Assembly: GCA_031267795.1 (NCBI GenBank)
Contig: JAIRYK010000020.1
Span: 35,170-99,169 of the forward strand
From: Candidatus Endomicrobiellum devescovinae
GTDB lineage: Bacteria > Elusimicrobiota > Endomicrobiia > Endomicrobiales > Endomicrobiaceae
Length of the DNA stretch: 64,000 nt
Direction: 5' to 3'
Below the pieces are notes generated by a model. That model was not told where the DNA came from. It saw only the letters and a program-made list of their open reading frames with translations, and did no database searches. The position numbers and the translations under genes were made by a program. Shown piece after piece: positions 8,276 through 17,380 of the stretch. Position 1 is the stretch's first letter; each line of letters opens with the position of its first letter.

Positions 8276-9405
8276 TGGAATGCGGGTCTTATCAGTTAAT
8301 AAAGAAGTCATCTGAATGTAAAGGAAGGTTAGGGAAGGTTTACACCACAAGGGGAGTTGTTGAAACCCCTATTTTTATGCCTGTAGGAACTCAAGGGACT
8401 GTAAAAGGTGTTCCTACCGAATGGTTGCAATTTTCAGGAGCTCAAATAATTTTAGGTAATTCTTACCATCTTTATCTGCGTCCAGGAACTGAAATAATCA
8501 AAAAAGCCGGTGGAATACAAAAGTTTAACGCTTGGAATCGTCCAATGCTTACAGATTCTGGTGGTTTCCAAATATTTAGTTCAAGCGATATACGAAAGAT
8601 TTCTGAGGAAGGTGCAGAATTTAGATCGCACATAGATGGTTCTAAGCATTTCTTTTCTCCAGAGAAGTCTATGCAGGTTCAAAAAGATATAGGTGCTGAC
8701 ATTATAATGTGTTTTGACGAATGCGCTCCTTATCCTTCAGATTATACCTATGCAAAAAATTCAATGGAATTGAGTCTGAGATGGGCTAAAAGGTGCAAGA
8801 CTGAATTTTATAAGGACAATGCGCATGAAACGCAAGCATTGTTTGGCATTATACAGGGTTCAGTTTATAATGATTTAAGAGCAAAAAGTACGCAGGAAAT
8901 GTTGAATATTGATTTTGTAGGTTATGCCATAGGGGGTCTTTCCGTAGGCGAGCCTAAAGAATATATGCACACCGTACTAGAAAATACGCTACCTTTAATA
9001 CCTGAAAATAAAGCTAGGTACTTAATGGGCGTTGGAATGCCTGAAGATTTGTGGGAAGGCGTTGAAAGAGGCGTTGACATGTTTGACTGTGTTATCCCAA
9101 CAAGGAATGGTCGTAATGGGCAGGTCTTTACAAGTCTGGGAAAAATAAACATACGAAATGCAGAGTATAGAGAGGATTTTAGCCCTTTAGATCCTGAATG
9201 CAAGTGTCCTGCTTGCACTAAATATACAAAAGCATATCTAAATCATTTGGTCAGAGCGCAAGAGACTTTATACCTTACTTTGTTGTCTTTACATAACATT
9301 CATTTTATGGTAAACTTGATGACGAAAATAAGAAAATCATTGGAAAATGATATGTTTCTTAAAGCAAAAAAAGAATTTTTTGAAAAATATTATTCAAAAA
9401 AATAA
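8275..9405 (+). CDS. tgt: tRNA-guanine(34) transglycosylase
   Basis: Exchanges guanine-34 of GUN-anticodon tRNAs for the queuosine precursor preQ1. The 376-residue length is typical. D94-SGGFQ is the general acid/base and substrate loop, GGLSVGEP is present, and FDCVIPTRNGRNGQVFT contains the nucleophilic aspartate and tRNA-binding part. The zinc site is CKCPACTKYTKAYLNHL. It overlaps the upstream HD gene by one base and lies before yajC-secDF, a common bacterial order. queA is not next to it. Confidence 0.96.
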   Translation: MECGSYQLIKKSSECKGRLGKVYTTRGVVETPIFMPVGTQGTVKGVPTEWLQFSGAQIILGNSYHLYLRPGTEIIKKAGGIQKFNAWNRPMLTDSGGFQIFSSSDIRKISEEGAEFRSHIDGSKHFFSPEKSMQVQKDIGADIIMCFDECAPYPSDYTYAKNSMELSLRWAKRCKTEFYKDNAHETQALFGIIQGSVYNDLRAKSTQEMLNIDFVGYAIGGLSVGEPKEYMHTVLENTLPLIPENKARYLMGVGMPEDLWEGVERGVDMFDCVIPTRNGRNGQVFTSLGKINIRNAEYREDFSPLDPECKCPACTKYTKAYLNHLVRAQETLYLTLLSLHNIHFMVNLMTKIRKSLENDMFLKAKKEFFEKYYSKK

Positions 9406-9419
9406 AAGGTGAGGATAGA

Positions 9420-9809
9420 ATGAAAAAGTTTATTGATTTATTGGTAATTTTGGTAGTATTTTTGGTTATACCTTCAGTTGCTTCCGCTCAGGCAGCAGGC
9501 GGAGGAGCAGGCGCTTTAGGAAGTTTCTTGCCCCTTATACTTATTTTTGTATTTTTTTATTTATTTTTGATAAGACCTCAACATAAGAAAGCTAAAGAAC
9601 ACCAAAAGTCTTTAAGCGCTTTGAAAAAAGGTGACAAGATTATAACTTCAGGCGGCATATACGCTACTGTTAATGCTGTGAGAGACAATGTTCTTGATAT
9701 AAAGATTGCAGATGGCGTAAGTGTTCAAATAGCAAAGCAGTCAATAGCAACTGTTATAACAAAAGAAGCTGAAGAACAGGCAAAAGTTCCTGAAGTTGTA
9801 AAGAAATAA
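9420..9809 (+). CDS. yajC: Preprotein translocase subunit YajC
   Basis: A small accessory subunit of the SecDF complex. The 129 residues include an N-terminal hydrophobic stretch ending ASAQA (possible signal or anchor) with a glycine-rich linker, then the single conserved membrane helix and the diagnostic FLIRPQHKKAKEHQ. This is followed by the GDKIITSGGIYATV soluble domain. The extra N-terminal hydrophobic stretch makes it slightly longer than the E. coli protein. A GGTGAGG-like ribosome site precedes the ATG, which lies 14 bases after tgt. Confidence 0.93.
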   Translation: MKKFIDLLVILVVFLVIPSVASAQAAGGGAGALGSFLPLILIFVFFYLFLIRPQHKKAKEHQKSLSALKKGDKIITSGGIYATVNAVRDNVLDIKIADGVSVQIAKQSIATVITKEAEEQAKVPEVVKK

Positions 9810-9856
9810 CTTATTTTAAACGGTTGTGTTGTGTAATTTAAAAAATCGGACAAATA

Positions 9857-10540
9857 ATGGACGAGAAAAATAAATATTCAAACATAACTCTTGAAGAAGT
9901 AAAAAAGAACTCTATTGTTAATGTTTTTGTCAGATCTGCTAATGACTACTTGGGAACTCTCGGGTACACCGAACACGGCGTGAGGCATGTTGGGTTAGTT
10001 GCGTCTATAGCTGAAAATGTTTTATTGTACCTTGACTATCCGAAAAGAATTCAGGAGCTTGCTGGGATAGCGGGGTATATCCACGATATAGGCAATGTTG
10101 TAAATAGACAAGATCACGGGCAGTCTGCAGCTTTGCTTGCCATGAGGCTGTTGAAAGATATAGGAATGACTCCCGAAGAGATAGCTTTGATAATTTCAGC
10201 AATAGGCAATCACGAAGAACAGTCGGGAGATCCTGTAAATCCTATAGCGGCGGCTTTAATTCTTGCAGACAAGTCAGATGTGCATAAAACGCGTGTCAGA
10301 AACCGCGATATATCAAAGTACGATATACATGATAGGGTGAACTTTGCGGTAGAACGGTCTTTTTTAAAAGTAATCAAAGAAAAAAAAATCATATCGCTTC
10401 AGCTTACCATAGATACCCAAATATCAAAAGTCATGGAATATTTTGAGATCTTTATGTCTAGAATGCTCATGTGCAGAAGAGCTGCAAGCTTCTTAAATTG
10501 TACATTTGAGTTAATAATAAACGAAAGGAAATTACTCTGA
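9857..10540 (+). CDS. HD-domain phosphohydrolase-like protein (paralogue 2)
   Basis: The 227 residues show HGVRH, YIHDIGN, GNHEE and ADKSDVHKTRVRNRD, all metal-ligand positions kept. Sequence and C-terminal pattern (YFEIFMSRMLMCRRAA) show it is a paralogue of the protein at 7610. The TGA overlaps the secD ATG, so translation of the two is coupled. Its placement between yajC and secD suggests a role tied to the membrane or envelope, but no substrate can be named. Confidence 0.82.
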   Translation: MDEKNKYSNITLEEVKKNSIVNVFVRSANDYLGTLGYTEHGVRHVGLVASIAENVLLYLDYPKRIQELAGIAGYIHDIGNVVNRQDHGQSAALLAMRLLKDIGMTPEEIALIISAIGNHEEQSGDPVNPIAAALILADKSDVHKTRVRNRDISKYDIHDRVNFAVERSFLKVIKEKKIISLQLTIDTQISKVMEYFEIFMSRMLMCRRAASFLNCTFELIINERKLL

Positions 10541-11967
10541 TGAGCAAAATTAACTGGAAGTTATGGATTACGGTGGCATTGTTAGCTTTTTCAGTTTGGG
10601 CTTTATTGCCGTCTATAAATTGGTCTTTAATGTCTGCTGATAGAAAAGCGCAGGCTGAAAAAGAAAAAGACCCTATTTTGGGTAAAGCTATAAAATTAGG
10701 TTTGGACTTGAAGGGCGGTACTCATCTTCTTTTGGAAGTAGATTCGTCTCAACTAGATGCGAATATGAAAATAAAAGATGCAGTTGATAGAGCTATTGAA
10801 ATTATGCGAAACAGAATAGATCAATTCGGAGTTGCGGAACCGCTCATAACAAGACAAGGCGATAAATGGATAGTAATCCAGCTTCCAGGAATTAAAGATC
10901 CACAATCTGCTAAAGATTTGATAGGCAAGACAGCTTTGCTTGAGTTTAGGATAGTAAATAACAGCCAAGAGGCTAACAAAGTTCTTGATTTAATTAGAGA
11001 TAAAGGCATTACTCCTGATCAGTATCGCGAAAATCCTTCTGCATACCCAGATATACAGGCTGCTATGCCGCAGGACGCTTCGGTTTTTGAAGGCAAAGAA
11101 GATTCAAGATATTATGTTTTGGACAAAGCAGTTTTAACTGGAGCATCGCTTACAAATGCTAAAGTTGAGTTTGAGGGACAGTTTGGTCAGCCTGTTGTCG
11201 GTATAGAGTTTAACAGAGAAGGCGCAAGGATATTTGAAGACGTTACTGGAAGAAATATTCAGAGGAATTTAGCTATAGTTCTTGACGGAATTGTTCAGTC
11301 AGCTCCTGTTATAAATCAAAGAATACCTGAAGGGAAAGCAGTCATACAAGGCAGCTTTAGTGCGGAAAGTGCAAAACTTTTGGCGACTGTGCTTAGAGCT
11401 GGCGCTCTTCCTGCCCCAGTTAAAGTTATAGAAGAAAGAACCGTAGGACCTACTCTTGGAGATGATTCAATAAGAAGCGGTTTTATGTCGGCTCTTATAG
11501 GTATTGGTGTAGTTTTTATTTTTATGATAATTTATTACCGTGCTTCGGGGCTTATTGCCGACATAGCTCTGGCTTTAAACTTAATAATACTTCTGGCTGC
11601 AATGGCGTATTTCCAATTTACGATTACACTTCCAGGCGTTGCTGGCATAGCTTTGACCCTTGCAATGGCTGTTGACGCAAACGTTTTAATACTTGAAAGA
11701 ATACGTGAAGAGCTCGCTACTGGGAAAACAGCAAGAGTAGCTGTTGACGCAGGGTATCAAAAAGTTTTCTGGACTATTTTTGACGCAAATATAACGACGC
11801 TTATCGCGGCAGTTTTCTTATTCCAATTTGGGACAGGTCCTATAAAGGGATTTGCAGTTACTCTTTCTATAGGTCTTATTGTCAGCATGTTTACGGCGAT
11901 TTCAGTAACAAAACTTATATACGACTTTTTGTTTAAAGAAAATCTGCTACTTAAACTAAAAATGTAA
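10540..11967 (+). CDS. secD: Protein translocase subunit SecD
   Basis: Works with SecF to use the proton motive force in late steps of Sec export. The 475 residues contain an N-terminal membrane helix (about 8-27), the periplasmic P1 region starting LGLDLKGGTHLLLEV, and a C-terminal six-helix RND-type channel with the AMAVDANVLILERIREEL signature in the fourth helix. Length is typical of SecD proteins with a small P1 domain. Start overlaps the preceding HD stop; secF follows after nine bases. Confidence 0.96.
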   Translation: MSKINWKLWITVALLAFSVWALLPSINWSLMSADRKAQAEKEKDPILGKAIKLGLDLKGGTHLLLEVDSSQLDANMKIKDAVDRAIEIMRNRIDQFGVAEPLITRQGDKWIVIQLPGIKDPQSAKDLIGKTALLEFRIVNNSQEANKVLDLIRDKGITPDQYRENPSAYPDIQAAMPQDASVFEGKEDSRYYVLDKAVLTGASLTNAKVEFEGQFGQPVVGIEFNREGARIFEDVTGRNIQRNLAIVLDGIVQSAPVINQRIPEGKAVIQGSFSAESAKLLATVLRAGALPAPVKVIEERTVGPTLGDDSIRSGFMSALIGIGVVFIFMIIYYRASGLIADIALALNLIILLAAMAYFQFTITLPGVAGIALTLAMAVDANVLILERIREELATGKTARVAVDAGYQKVFWTIFDANITTLIAAVFLFQFGTGPIKGFAVTLSIGLIVSMFTAISVTKLIYDFLFKENLLLKLKM

Positions 11968-11976
11968 TCGGAGGCT

Positions 11977-12912
11977 ATGGTGCAAATATTTAAATCCACG
12001 AATATAGATTTCATAGGAAAACGCCGTAAATTTTTCTTTGTATCGGCTTTGATGCTTTTGCTTACAGTTTTTGTTTTTATTTATAGAGGCGGTCCTAACT
12101 ACGGCATAGATTTTACAGGTGGCGTTTTGATGCAGGCATCTTTTCAACAAGAAGTTGAGCTACAAGATGTTCGTTCTGCATTAGAGAGGAGCAATATAGG
12201 TTCTTTTGAGCTCCAAAGTTCTGGGAATGTTATAATGATCCGTGCCAAGAAGAATGTAGCATCGCAAGAAGAATTTGAAAATGCTGTAAAAGGGACTATG
12301 CAAGAGACATTCCCTAATAATTCAATGACAATAGATAGAGTGGAGTATGTTGGTCCAAGCGTGGGAACATATCTTTCAAAACAAGCTCTTTACGCTTTTT
12401 TCTTTGCTTTTGTTGGAATGATTGTTTATGTGGCGTTTAGATTTAAGTCTGGATTATGGGGCGTGGCTTCTGTTTTGGGGATAATTCACGACGTAGTTAT
12501 CTCATTTGGTTTTGTAATTCTTGCAAACAAAGAGGTTAACATAACAGTTATTGCTGCGCTTCTTACTGTGGCGGGTTATTCTATAAACGACACGATTGTT
12601 CTATTTGACAGAATAAAAGAGAATCTAAGACTTTTAGCAAAAGAAGATTTTGGAAAAGTTATAAACAAGAGCATAAACGAAGTTCTTACAAGAACTGTAG
12701 TTACTTCTTTGACTGTGTTTATAGTAGCGGCTTCGCTATTTTTCTTTGGGGGAGAAGTAATACATACATTTTCTTACATAATGCTTATAGGCACTATTCT
12801 TGGAGTATTTTCTACACTGTTCATTTGTATGCCTATAGTGTATGAATGGGATCAAAGAAAAAAGAATAGATTGAAAGTCGCATTAAAGAAGGGATATGTA
12901 AGTTCAAAATAA
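11977..12912 (+). CDS. secF: Protein translocase subunit SecF
   Basis: Partner of SecD. The 311 residues include a first membrane helix, YGIDFTGGVLMQ, and a six-helix membrane domain with AALLTVAGYSINDTIVLFDRIKENL, the SecF hallmark. A GGAGG ribosome site lies two bases before the ATG and five before the adjacent GTG, so the GTG at 11980 is an alternative start. The stop shares one base with the next ATG, showing coupling to the downstream gene. Confidence 0.96.
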   Translation: MVQIFKSTNIDFIGKRRKFFFVSALMLLLTVFVFIYRGGPNYGIDFTGGVLMQASFQQEVELQDVRSALERSNIGSFELQSSGNVIMIRAKKNVASQEEFENAVKGTMQETFPNNSMTIDRVEYVGPSVGTYLSKQALYAFFFAFVGMIVYVAFRFKSGLWGVASVLGIIHDVVISFGFVILANKEVNITVIAALLTVAGYSINDTIVLFDRIKENLRLLAKEDFGKVINKSINEVLTRTVVTSLTVFIVAASLFFFGGEVIHTFSYIMLIGTILGVFSTLFICMPIVYEWDQRKKNRLKVALKKGYVSSK

Positions 12913-13484
12913 TGCGGAAAATAAAAAATTTTAAAGTAACCCTGCGCGTGAAAGATATTTCGCGGGTGATAAGAAAGCTTATAAATGCCGTTGATGTGTC
13001 GGCTGAATTGGAAGAGACTATTCAACGCAGTAGTCGTTTTTATGTTAAGTTTTTATCGCCGTCAGTTGTTTATGATACATTTTCAAAAGAATCTCTTCCT
13101 TTTGTTTATGAGAAGGACATTCCTCCAAAGTGGATTGCAGAAAGCATTTTTTTTGTAACAATAGGCAGCGCTCTTGAAGAAGAATGCAAAAAAAATGAGA
13201 ACGCATTTGGTGAACATACAAGTAAAATTGTGTCCGCCATAGCTGTTGACGCTTTAGAACAATCCAAGAATTTTGTACAAAGAATTATCTCTAATGAAAC
13301 TCAAGACGAAAATTGCGAAGTAACAAGAGCCGTTGATATTGGAAGTGAATATTATGAAGAGGTATGTAAGGTTATTCCAGTTGATAAAATAGGGGTAAGT
13401 ACAGAAGTAGGCACTATTTATCCAAAATATTCATCTGCAGGTTTGTTTTACTGGATTCCGTCAAAGAAAAAGACCAAGAAGTAA
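12912..13484 (+). CDS. Protein resembling the methionine synthase activation domain
   Basis: The 190 residues contain SIFFVTIGSALEEECKK, AIAVDALEQSKNF and, near the end, VDKIGVSTEVGTIYPKYSSAG. These resemble the order of motifs in stand-alone MetH activation-domain proteins (alpha/beta fold that holds S-adenosylmethionine), but the similarity is weak and judged by eye. It is translationally coupled to secF, which says little about function. Treat the family name as a lead to test; otherwise it is a conserved-looking hypothetical protein. Confidence 0.4.
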   Translation: MRKIKNFKVTLRVKDISRVIRKLINAVDVSAELEETIQRSSRFYVKFLSPSVVYDTFSKESLPFVYEKDIPPKWIAESIFFVTIGSALEEECKKNENAFGEHTSKIVSAIAVDALEQSKNFVQRIISNETQDENCEVTRAVDIGSEYYEEVCKVIPVDKIGVSTEVGTIYPKYSSAGLFYWIPSKKKTKK

Positions 13485-13549
13485 TGTGTACTGTTGCAGT
13501 TGTCGTCATTACTCCCATTTAACGTAACTTAATAATACTTGGTAATATC

Positions 13550-14797
13550 ATGTCAAAAATTTATTTGTTTCTATATAACGCTCTTATTATTTTTGCTTTA
13601 CCTTTAATCGTAATCCTGTTTCTGTTTAGCAAAAAATATAGAAAAGAATTGTTCTACAAAATATCCGAACGATTCGCTTGTTATAATTATTCTAATTTGG
13701 ATTCAAAAAAGAAAACTGTTTGGATACACTGCGCTTCCCTCGGAGAAGTTCGCGCCGTAGAACCTATCTTGGACAATCTAAGAGATGATTACTTCATAAT
13801 TTTGACGACCCTTACAAAAAGCGGTAGAGAATACGCTGTAAAATTACAAAAAGCTGATTTTTTAGCTTTACTTCCTTTAGATATTTATCCGATAACAAAG
13901 AGGGCATTTGACATTATCAAACCTGATTTGCTTGTCCTTGTTGAAACTGAACTCTGGGTATCTATGCTTTATACTGCGGCAAAATGCAATACGGCAATCA
14001 TAACTGTCAACGGCAGAATATCGAAAAAATCGTTTGATAGTTACAAACGTTTAAGGTTTTTCTGGAAAAAATTTGTAGGGCTTATCAATGTTATTATCGC
14101 AAGAAGTGAGGATGATGCCGACAGGTTTAAACATTTGGCAGGAGAGAAAAGTGTTGTTTTTGTTTCAGGTAATATAAAATATGATAGAAATTTTACGTCA
14201 GGCGTCAGAAGAAAAGAGTTTTTACTTAAAGAAACAGATTTTGTTTTTACTGCAGGCAGTACAAGAGGAAATGAAGAAACTGTTATTGCCGATGCATATA
14301 TAAAAGTCGGAAGAAATTTTAAAATATTTCTAGCGCCAAGACACCTTGCTAGAATTCCCGAAGTTACAAAGCTTCTTGAAGATAAAAGCTTAAAATATTC
14401 TTTATTCTCTGAAAATGATTTTACTGGAAACTTTATTTTGGTTGACGTTTTTGGCAAACTTCAAAATATATATTCAATTTCTGACGTGTGCTACGTCGGC
14501 GGATCTCTAGTGGACAAAGGCGGTCAAAATCCTATAGAGCCTGCGGCGTATGGCAAACCTGTACTGTTTGGCGAATATATGGATAATTTTAAAACTGAAG
14601 CGGAAAGTCTTGTGAAAAACAACGGAGCTTTTATTGTTAAAGATTCAGATGATTTGGCAAGCAAGATAAAAGAATTTATGACAAACAGCTCTTTTCTCAA
14701 ACGCACAGGAGACAATGCTCTCAAAACTGTACATGATCAAAAAGGTGCAGTGTCTTTTACATTAGCGAAACTAAAAGAGATTTTAGATGCAAAATAA
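13550..14797 (+). CDS. waaA: 3-deoxy-D-manno-octulosonic acid (Kdo) transferase
   Basis: Transfers Kdo from CMP-Kdo to the lipid A precursor at the inner membrane. The 415 residues have an N-terminal membrane anchor (about 3-25), the acceptor-side motif VWIHCASLGEVRAVEPIL, TTLTKSGREYA, and the donor-binding QNPIEPAAYGKPVLFG near the C-terminus. This shows the organism makes an LPS core. No clear ribosome site precedes the ATG. It overlaps the next gene by 11 bases, starting an LPS cluster. Confidence 0.93.
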   Translation: MSKIYLFLYNALIIFALPLIVILFLFSKKYRKELFYKISERFACYNYSNLDSKKKTVWIHCASLGEVRAVEPILDNLRDDYFIILTTLTKSGREYAVKLQKADFLALLPLDIYPITKRAFDIIKPDLLVLVETELWVSMLYTAAKCNTAIITVNGRISKKSFDSYKRLRFFWKKFVGLINVIIARSEDDADRFKHLAGEKSVVFVSGNIKYDRNFTSGVRRKEFLLKETDFVFTAGSTRGNEETVIADAYIKVGRNFKIFLAPRHLARIPEVTKLLEDKSLKYSLFSENDFTGNFILVDVFGKLQNIYSISDVCYVGGSLVDKGGQNPIEPAAYGKPVLFGEYMDNFKTEAESLVKNNGAFIVKDSDDLASKIKEFMTNSSFLKRTGDNALKTVHDQKGAVSFTLAKLKEILDAK

Positions 14798-16454
14798 AGC
14801 TTTGCTTAAGATGGTAATATTTATATGTCGCATAATAGACAAAACTTTAAGAAAGAAATCGTTAAACGATACTTTCCACTATCATAAACCGTCAATATAT
14901 CCCTTCTGGCATGGAAATGAATTTCCCATGTTGATGTCAAATCAAAAAAGAAATATAGTTATTATGGTAAGTTTATCAAAAGATGGAGAACTTTTGTCGC
15001 AGGTTTTACAAAGTTTTGGATATTTAACTGTTAGAGGTTCTTCTACAAGAGGTGGAGAAAGAGCGTTGATTGAAATTATAAGATATGCTCACAAAGGGTA
15101 TTCTCCAGCTTTTGCCGCCGATGGTCCAAAAGGTCCTCGCCGACAACTGAAATCTGGCGTTATATATGCGGCTCAAAAAACAGGTATGCCTATAGTTTCA
15201 ATAAATTGTTCTCCAAAGAATAAAATTATTTTGAAAAATACTTGGGATAAAACCATAATTCCTCTTCCTTTTTCAAAAACTATTCAAATTTATGGAGAAC
15301 CAATTTATATAAATAAGGAAGATGACATTGAAGAAAAAAGAGTTTTAGTTGAACAAAAACTGAACAAATTAAGCGAATTTACAGACAAATATTACTGGGG
15401 CAGAGATATGTCAAAATATCTGGAATATCATCCTGCTCCAAAAATTTTGATAGTTCAACCAAGCAGGATAGGCGATATTATTTTCTCGCTTCCAACCCTT
15501 GCAGCTATCAAACAAAAATATCCACATGCAAGAATCAGCTGGATCGTTGATGAAAGATGTTATGAAATTTTAGATGGCAACCCTGTCCTTGAAAAGATTT
15601 TTGTTTGGAACAGAAAACAAAAATCTATTAAATATTATATAGATTTAATGAAAAGTTTAAGAAAACAAAAGTTTGACTTAAGCATAGATTTGCATGGACT
15701 TGCAAAGTCTGCAATGCTTGTGAAGCTTGCAGGAGCAAAGTTTAAATTAGGCTCGTCCTCCACTAATGGTATGAGGGAATTTTCTTGGTTGTTTTCAAAA
15801 GAAATTAAATCTAACGGTAGTCGTCATTGCGTGGAACGCCATTTTAAAGTTGCGAAGTATTTAGATTGTTCAGACGAAATTAATTATCCTATACATATTC
15901 CTGAAGAAAGTTTCAGAAGTGTCAGAGATAAATTACTGAAAGAAAATGTAAATTTAGAAAAAATAATAGGCATGCATGCGGGTGGAGGTTGGTTTTCCAG
16001 AAGATGGGGAGCTTCTAAATATGCATCTTTGGCTAAAAGGTTGAAGGTTGAGTTGAACGCTGATATTATTTTTATCGGAGGTAAAGAAGGTGGAAGCAGC
16101 GAGAAAGGGCTTAATGAAGAAATAATTTCTGAATCTGGCGTACATATAATAGATATGACTGGAAAGTTTACTTTAAAAGAATTATGCGCTTTTTTGCAAA
16201 TGTGTAAAGTTTTTGTTGGCAATGAAGCGGGACCTATGCACATAGCTACGGCATTAAATGTTCACTCTGTGGCTATACTTGGACCTACTGATGCAAAACG
16301 CACAGGACCGTATAACGGAAATACAAAAATTATACAGCATAAAATGGAATGTCAGCCTTGTAGAAACAGAAATTGCATAAATCCTAAATGTATGCAAGCT
16401 GTAACGATTGACGATGTTTTTGAAGAAGTAAAAAAGAAGTTTTTATTTAAATGA
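14787..16454 (+). CDS. DUF374 acyltransferase-like / heptosyltransferase fusion
   Basis: Two domains in 555 residues. Residues about 1-205 match DUF374, a lysophospholipid-acyltransferase-like family that includes the lipid A secondary acyltransferase LpxJ: FWHGNEF with H42, STRGGERAL and D112-GPKGPRRQLKSG. Residues about 218-555 are a family 9 glycosyltransferase: ILIVQPSRIGDIIFSLP, GMHAGGGWFSRRWG, GNEAGPMHIATALN and the cysteine cluster CQPCRNRNC. No stop, linker break or frameshift separates them. It overlaps waaA and the next heptosyltransferase, so acylation and heptosylation of lipid A-Kdo may be physically linked (inference). Confidence 0.87.
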   Translation: MQNKALLKMVIFICRIIDKTLRKKSLNDTFHYHKPSIYPFWHGNEFPMLMSNQKRNIVIMVSLSKDGELLSQVLQSFGYLTVRGSSTRGGERALIEIIRYAHKGYSPAFAADGPKGPRRQLKSGVIYAAQKTGMPIVSINCSPKNKIILKNTWDKTIIPLPFSKTIQIYGEPIYINKEDDIEEKRVLVEQKLNKLSEFTDKYYWGRDMSKYLEYHPAPKILIVQPSRIGDIIFSLPTLAAIKQKYPHARISWIVDERCYEILDGNPVLEKIFVWNRKQKSIKYYIDLMKSLRKQKFDLSIDLHGLAKSAMLVKLAGAKFKLGSSSTNGMREFSWLFSKEIKSNGSRHCVERHFKVAKYLDCSDEINYPIHIPEESFRSVRDKLLKENVNLEKIIGMHAGGGWFSRRWGASKYASLAKRLKVELNADIIFIGGKEGGSSEKGLNEEIISESGVHIIDMTGKFTLKELCAFLQMCKVFVGNEAGPMHIATALNVHSVAILGPTDAKRTGPYNGNTKIIQHKMECQPCRNRNCINPKCMQAVTIDDVFEEVKKKFLFK

Positions 16455-17380
16455 AAATTTTAATAATCAAACCAAGCTCTTTTGGCGACATTATTCAGGC
16501 TTTGCCATGCGCAAACGCTTTAAAACAGGCGTACCACGGCAGCAATATAAGTTGGGTTGTTTTTAAAAATTGGGAAGCTGTCCCTAAGCTGTGTTCTGAT
16601 ATTGACGAAATAATAAGTTGGGATAGACGCAGAGGCATTAGAGGTTTTTTCAATGTTTTAAAATCTATAAGACGCACTGAGTACGATATAATAATAGATT
16701 TGCAGGGTCTTCTAAGAAGTGCGTTGCTTGCAAGATTTGCCAAAGCTAAAATTAAAATTGGCGTTCCCGGCATGAAGGAGTGCAGTAACATTTTAATCAA
16801 GGAAGTTTATCCAGAAAAAGTTAATATAAACGCCACATTAAGAAATCTTGAGACTATTCGTTTCCTGACAGGGAAACCTTTTCAGCCTAAAGTAAACATA
16901 AATATAAATACAAATGTTGGCAGCGTTTTAAACAAGAATGAAGTCTCAAAAGATTTTATTGCATTCGTTCCATTTGCAAGAGGAAAGGGAAAAAATTGGA
17001 GTATTGATAATTATCATAAGCTAATAAGCTTAATTAAAAATAACTTTGCTGATATGCAAATAGTTGTATTGGGAGCAAAATCGGATTTTGGCGAAATACA
17101 GTCAAGTGAAGTCATAGATCTGTGCGGTAAAACTTCAATAGAAGAGCTTGCAGGTATATTATCAAAAAGCAAAGCGGTTGTCGGGGCTGACACAGGTCCT
17201 ATGCATTTGTCTGCTGTATTAAATGTTCCATCTATATTTATATTCGGACATTCTGACATAAAAGAAACTGCCCCTTGCTTAGGTAGGTTTTCTTTGCTTA
17301 TAAATAAAGAAAACAAAGATAATATAAACGCTATAAAACCTGAAACTGTCTTCTTGGAAATAGAAAAATGGATAAAATAG
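16451..17380 (+). CDS. Heptosyltransferase, glycosyltransferase family 9
   Basis: The 309 residues follow the ADP-heptose:LPS heptosyltransferase pattern: N-terminal KILIIKPSSFGDIIQALP, IIIDLQGLLRSALLA in the acceptor domain, and GADTGPMHLSAVLN in the ADP-heptose site. Length is normal. ATGA overlap with the fusion gene and a 13-base overlap with the next one place it in one coupled LPS cluster. Which heptose position it adds cannot be told from sequence. Confidence 0.9.
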   Translation: MKILIIKPSSFGDIIQALPCANALKQAYHGSNISWVVFKNWEAVPKLCSDIDEIISWDRRRGIRGFFNVLKSIRRTEYDIIIDLQGLLRSALLARFAKAKIKIGVPGMKECSNILIKEVYPEKVNINATLRNLETIRFLTGKPFQPKVNININTNVGSVLNKNEVSKDFIAFVPFARGKGKNWSIDNYHKLISLIKNNFADMQIVVLGAKSDFGEIQSSEVIDLCGKTSIEELAGILSKSKAVVGADTGPMHLSAVLNVPSIFIFGHSDIKETAPCLGRFSLLINKENKDNINAIKPETVFLEIEKWIK

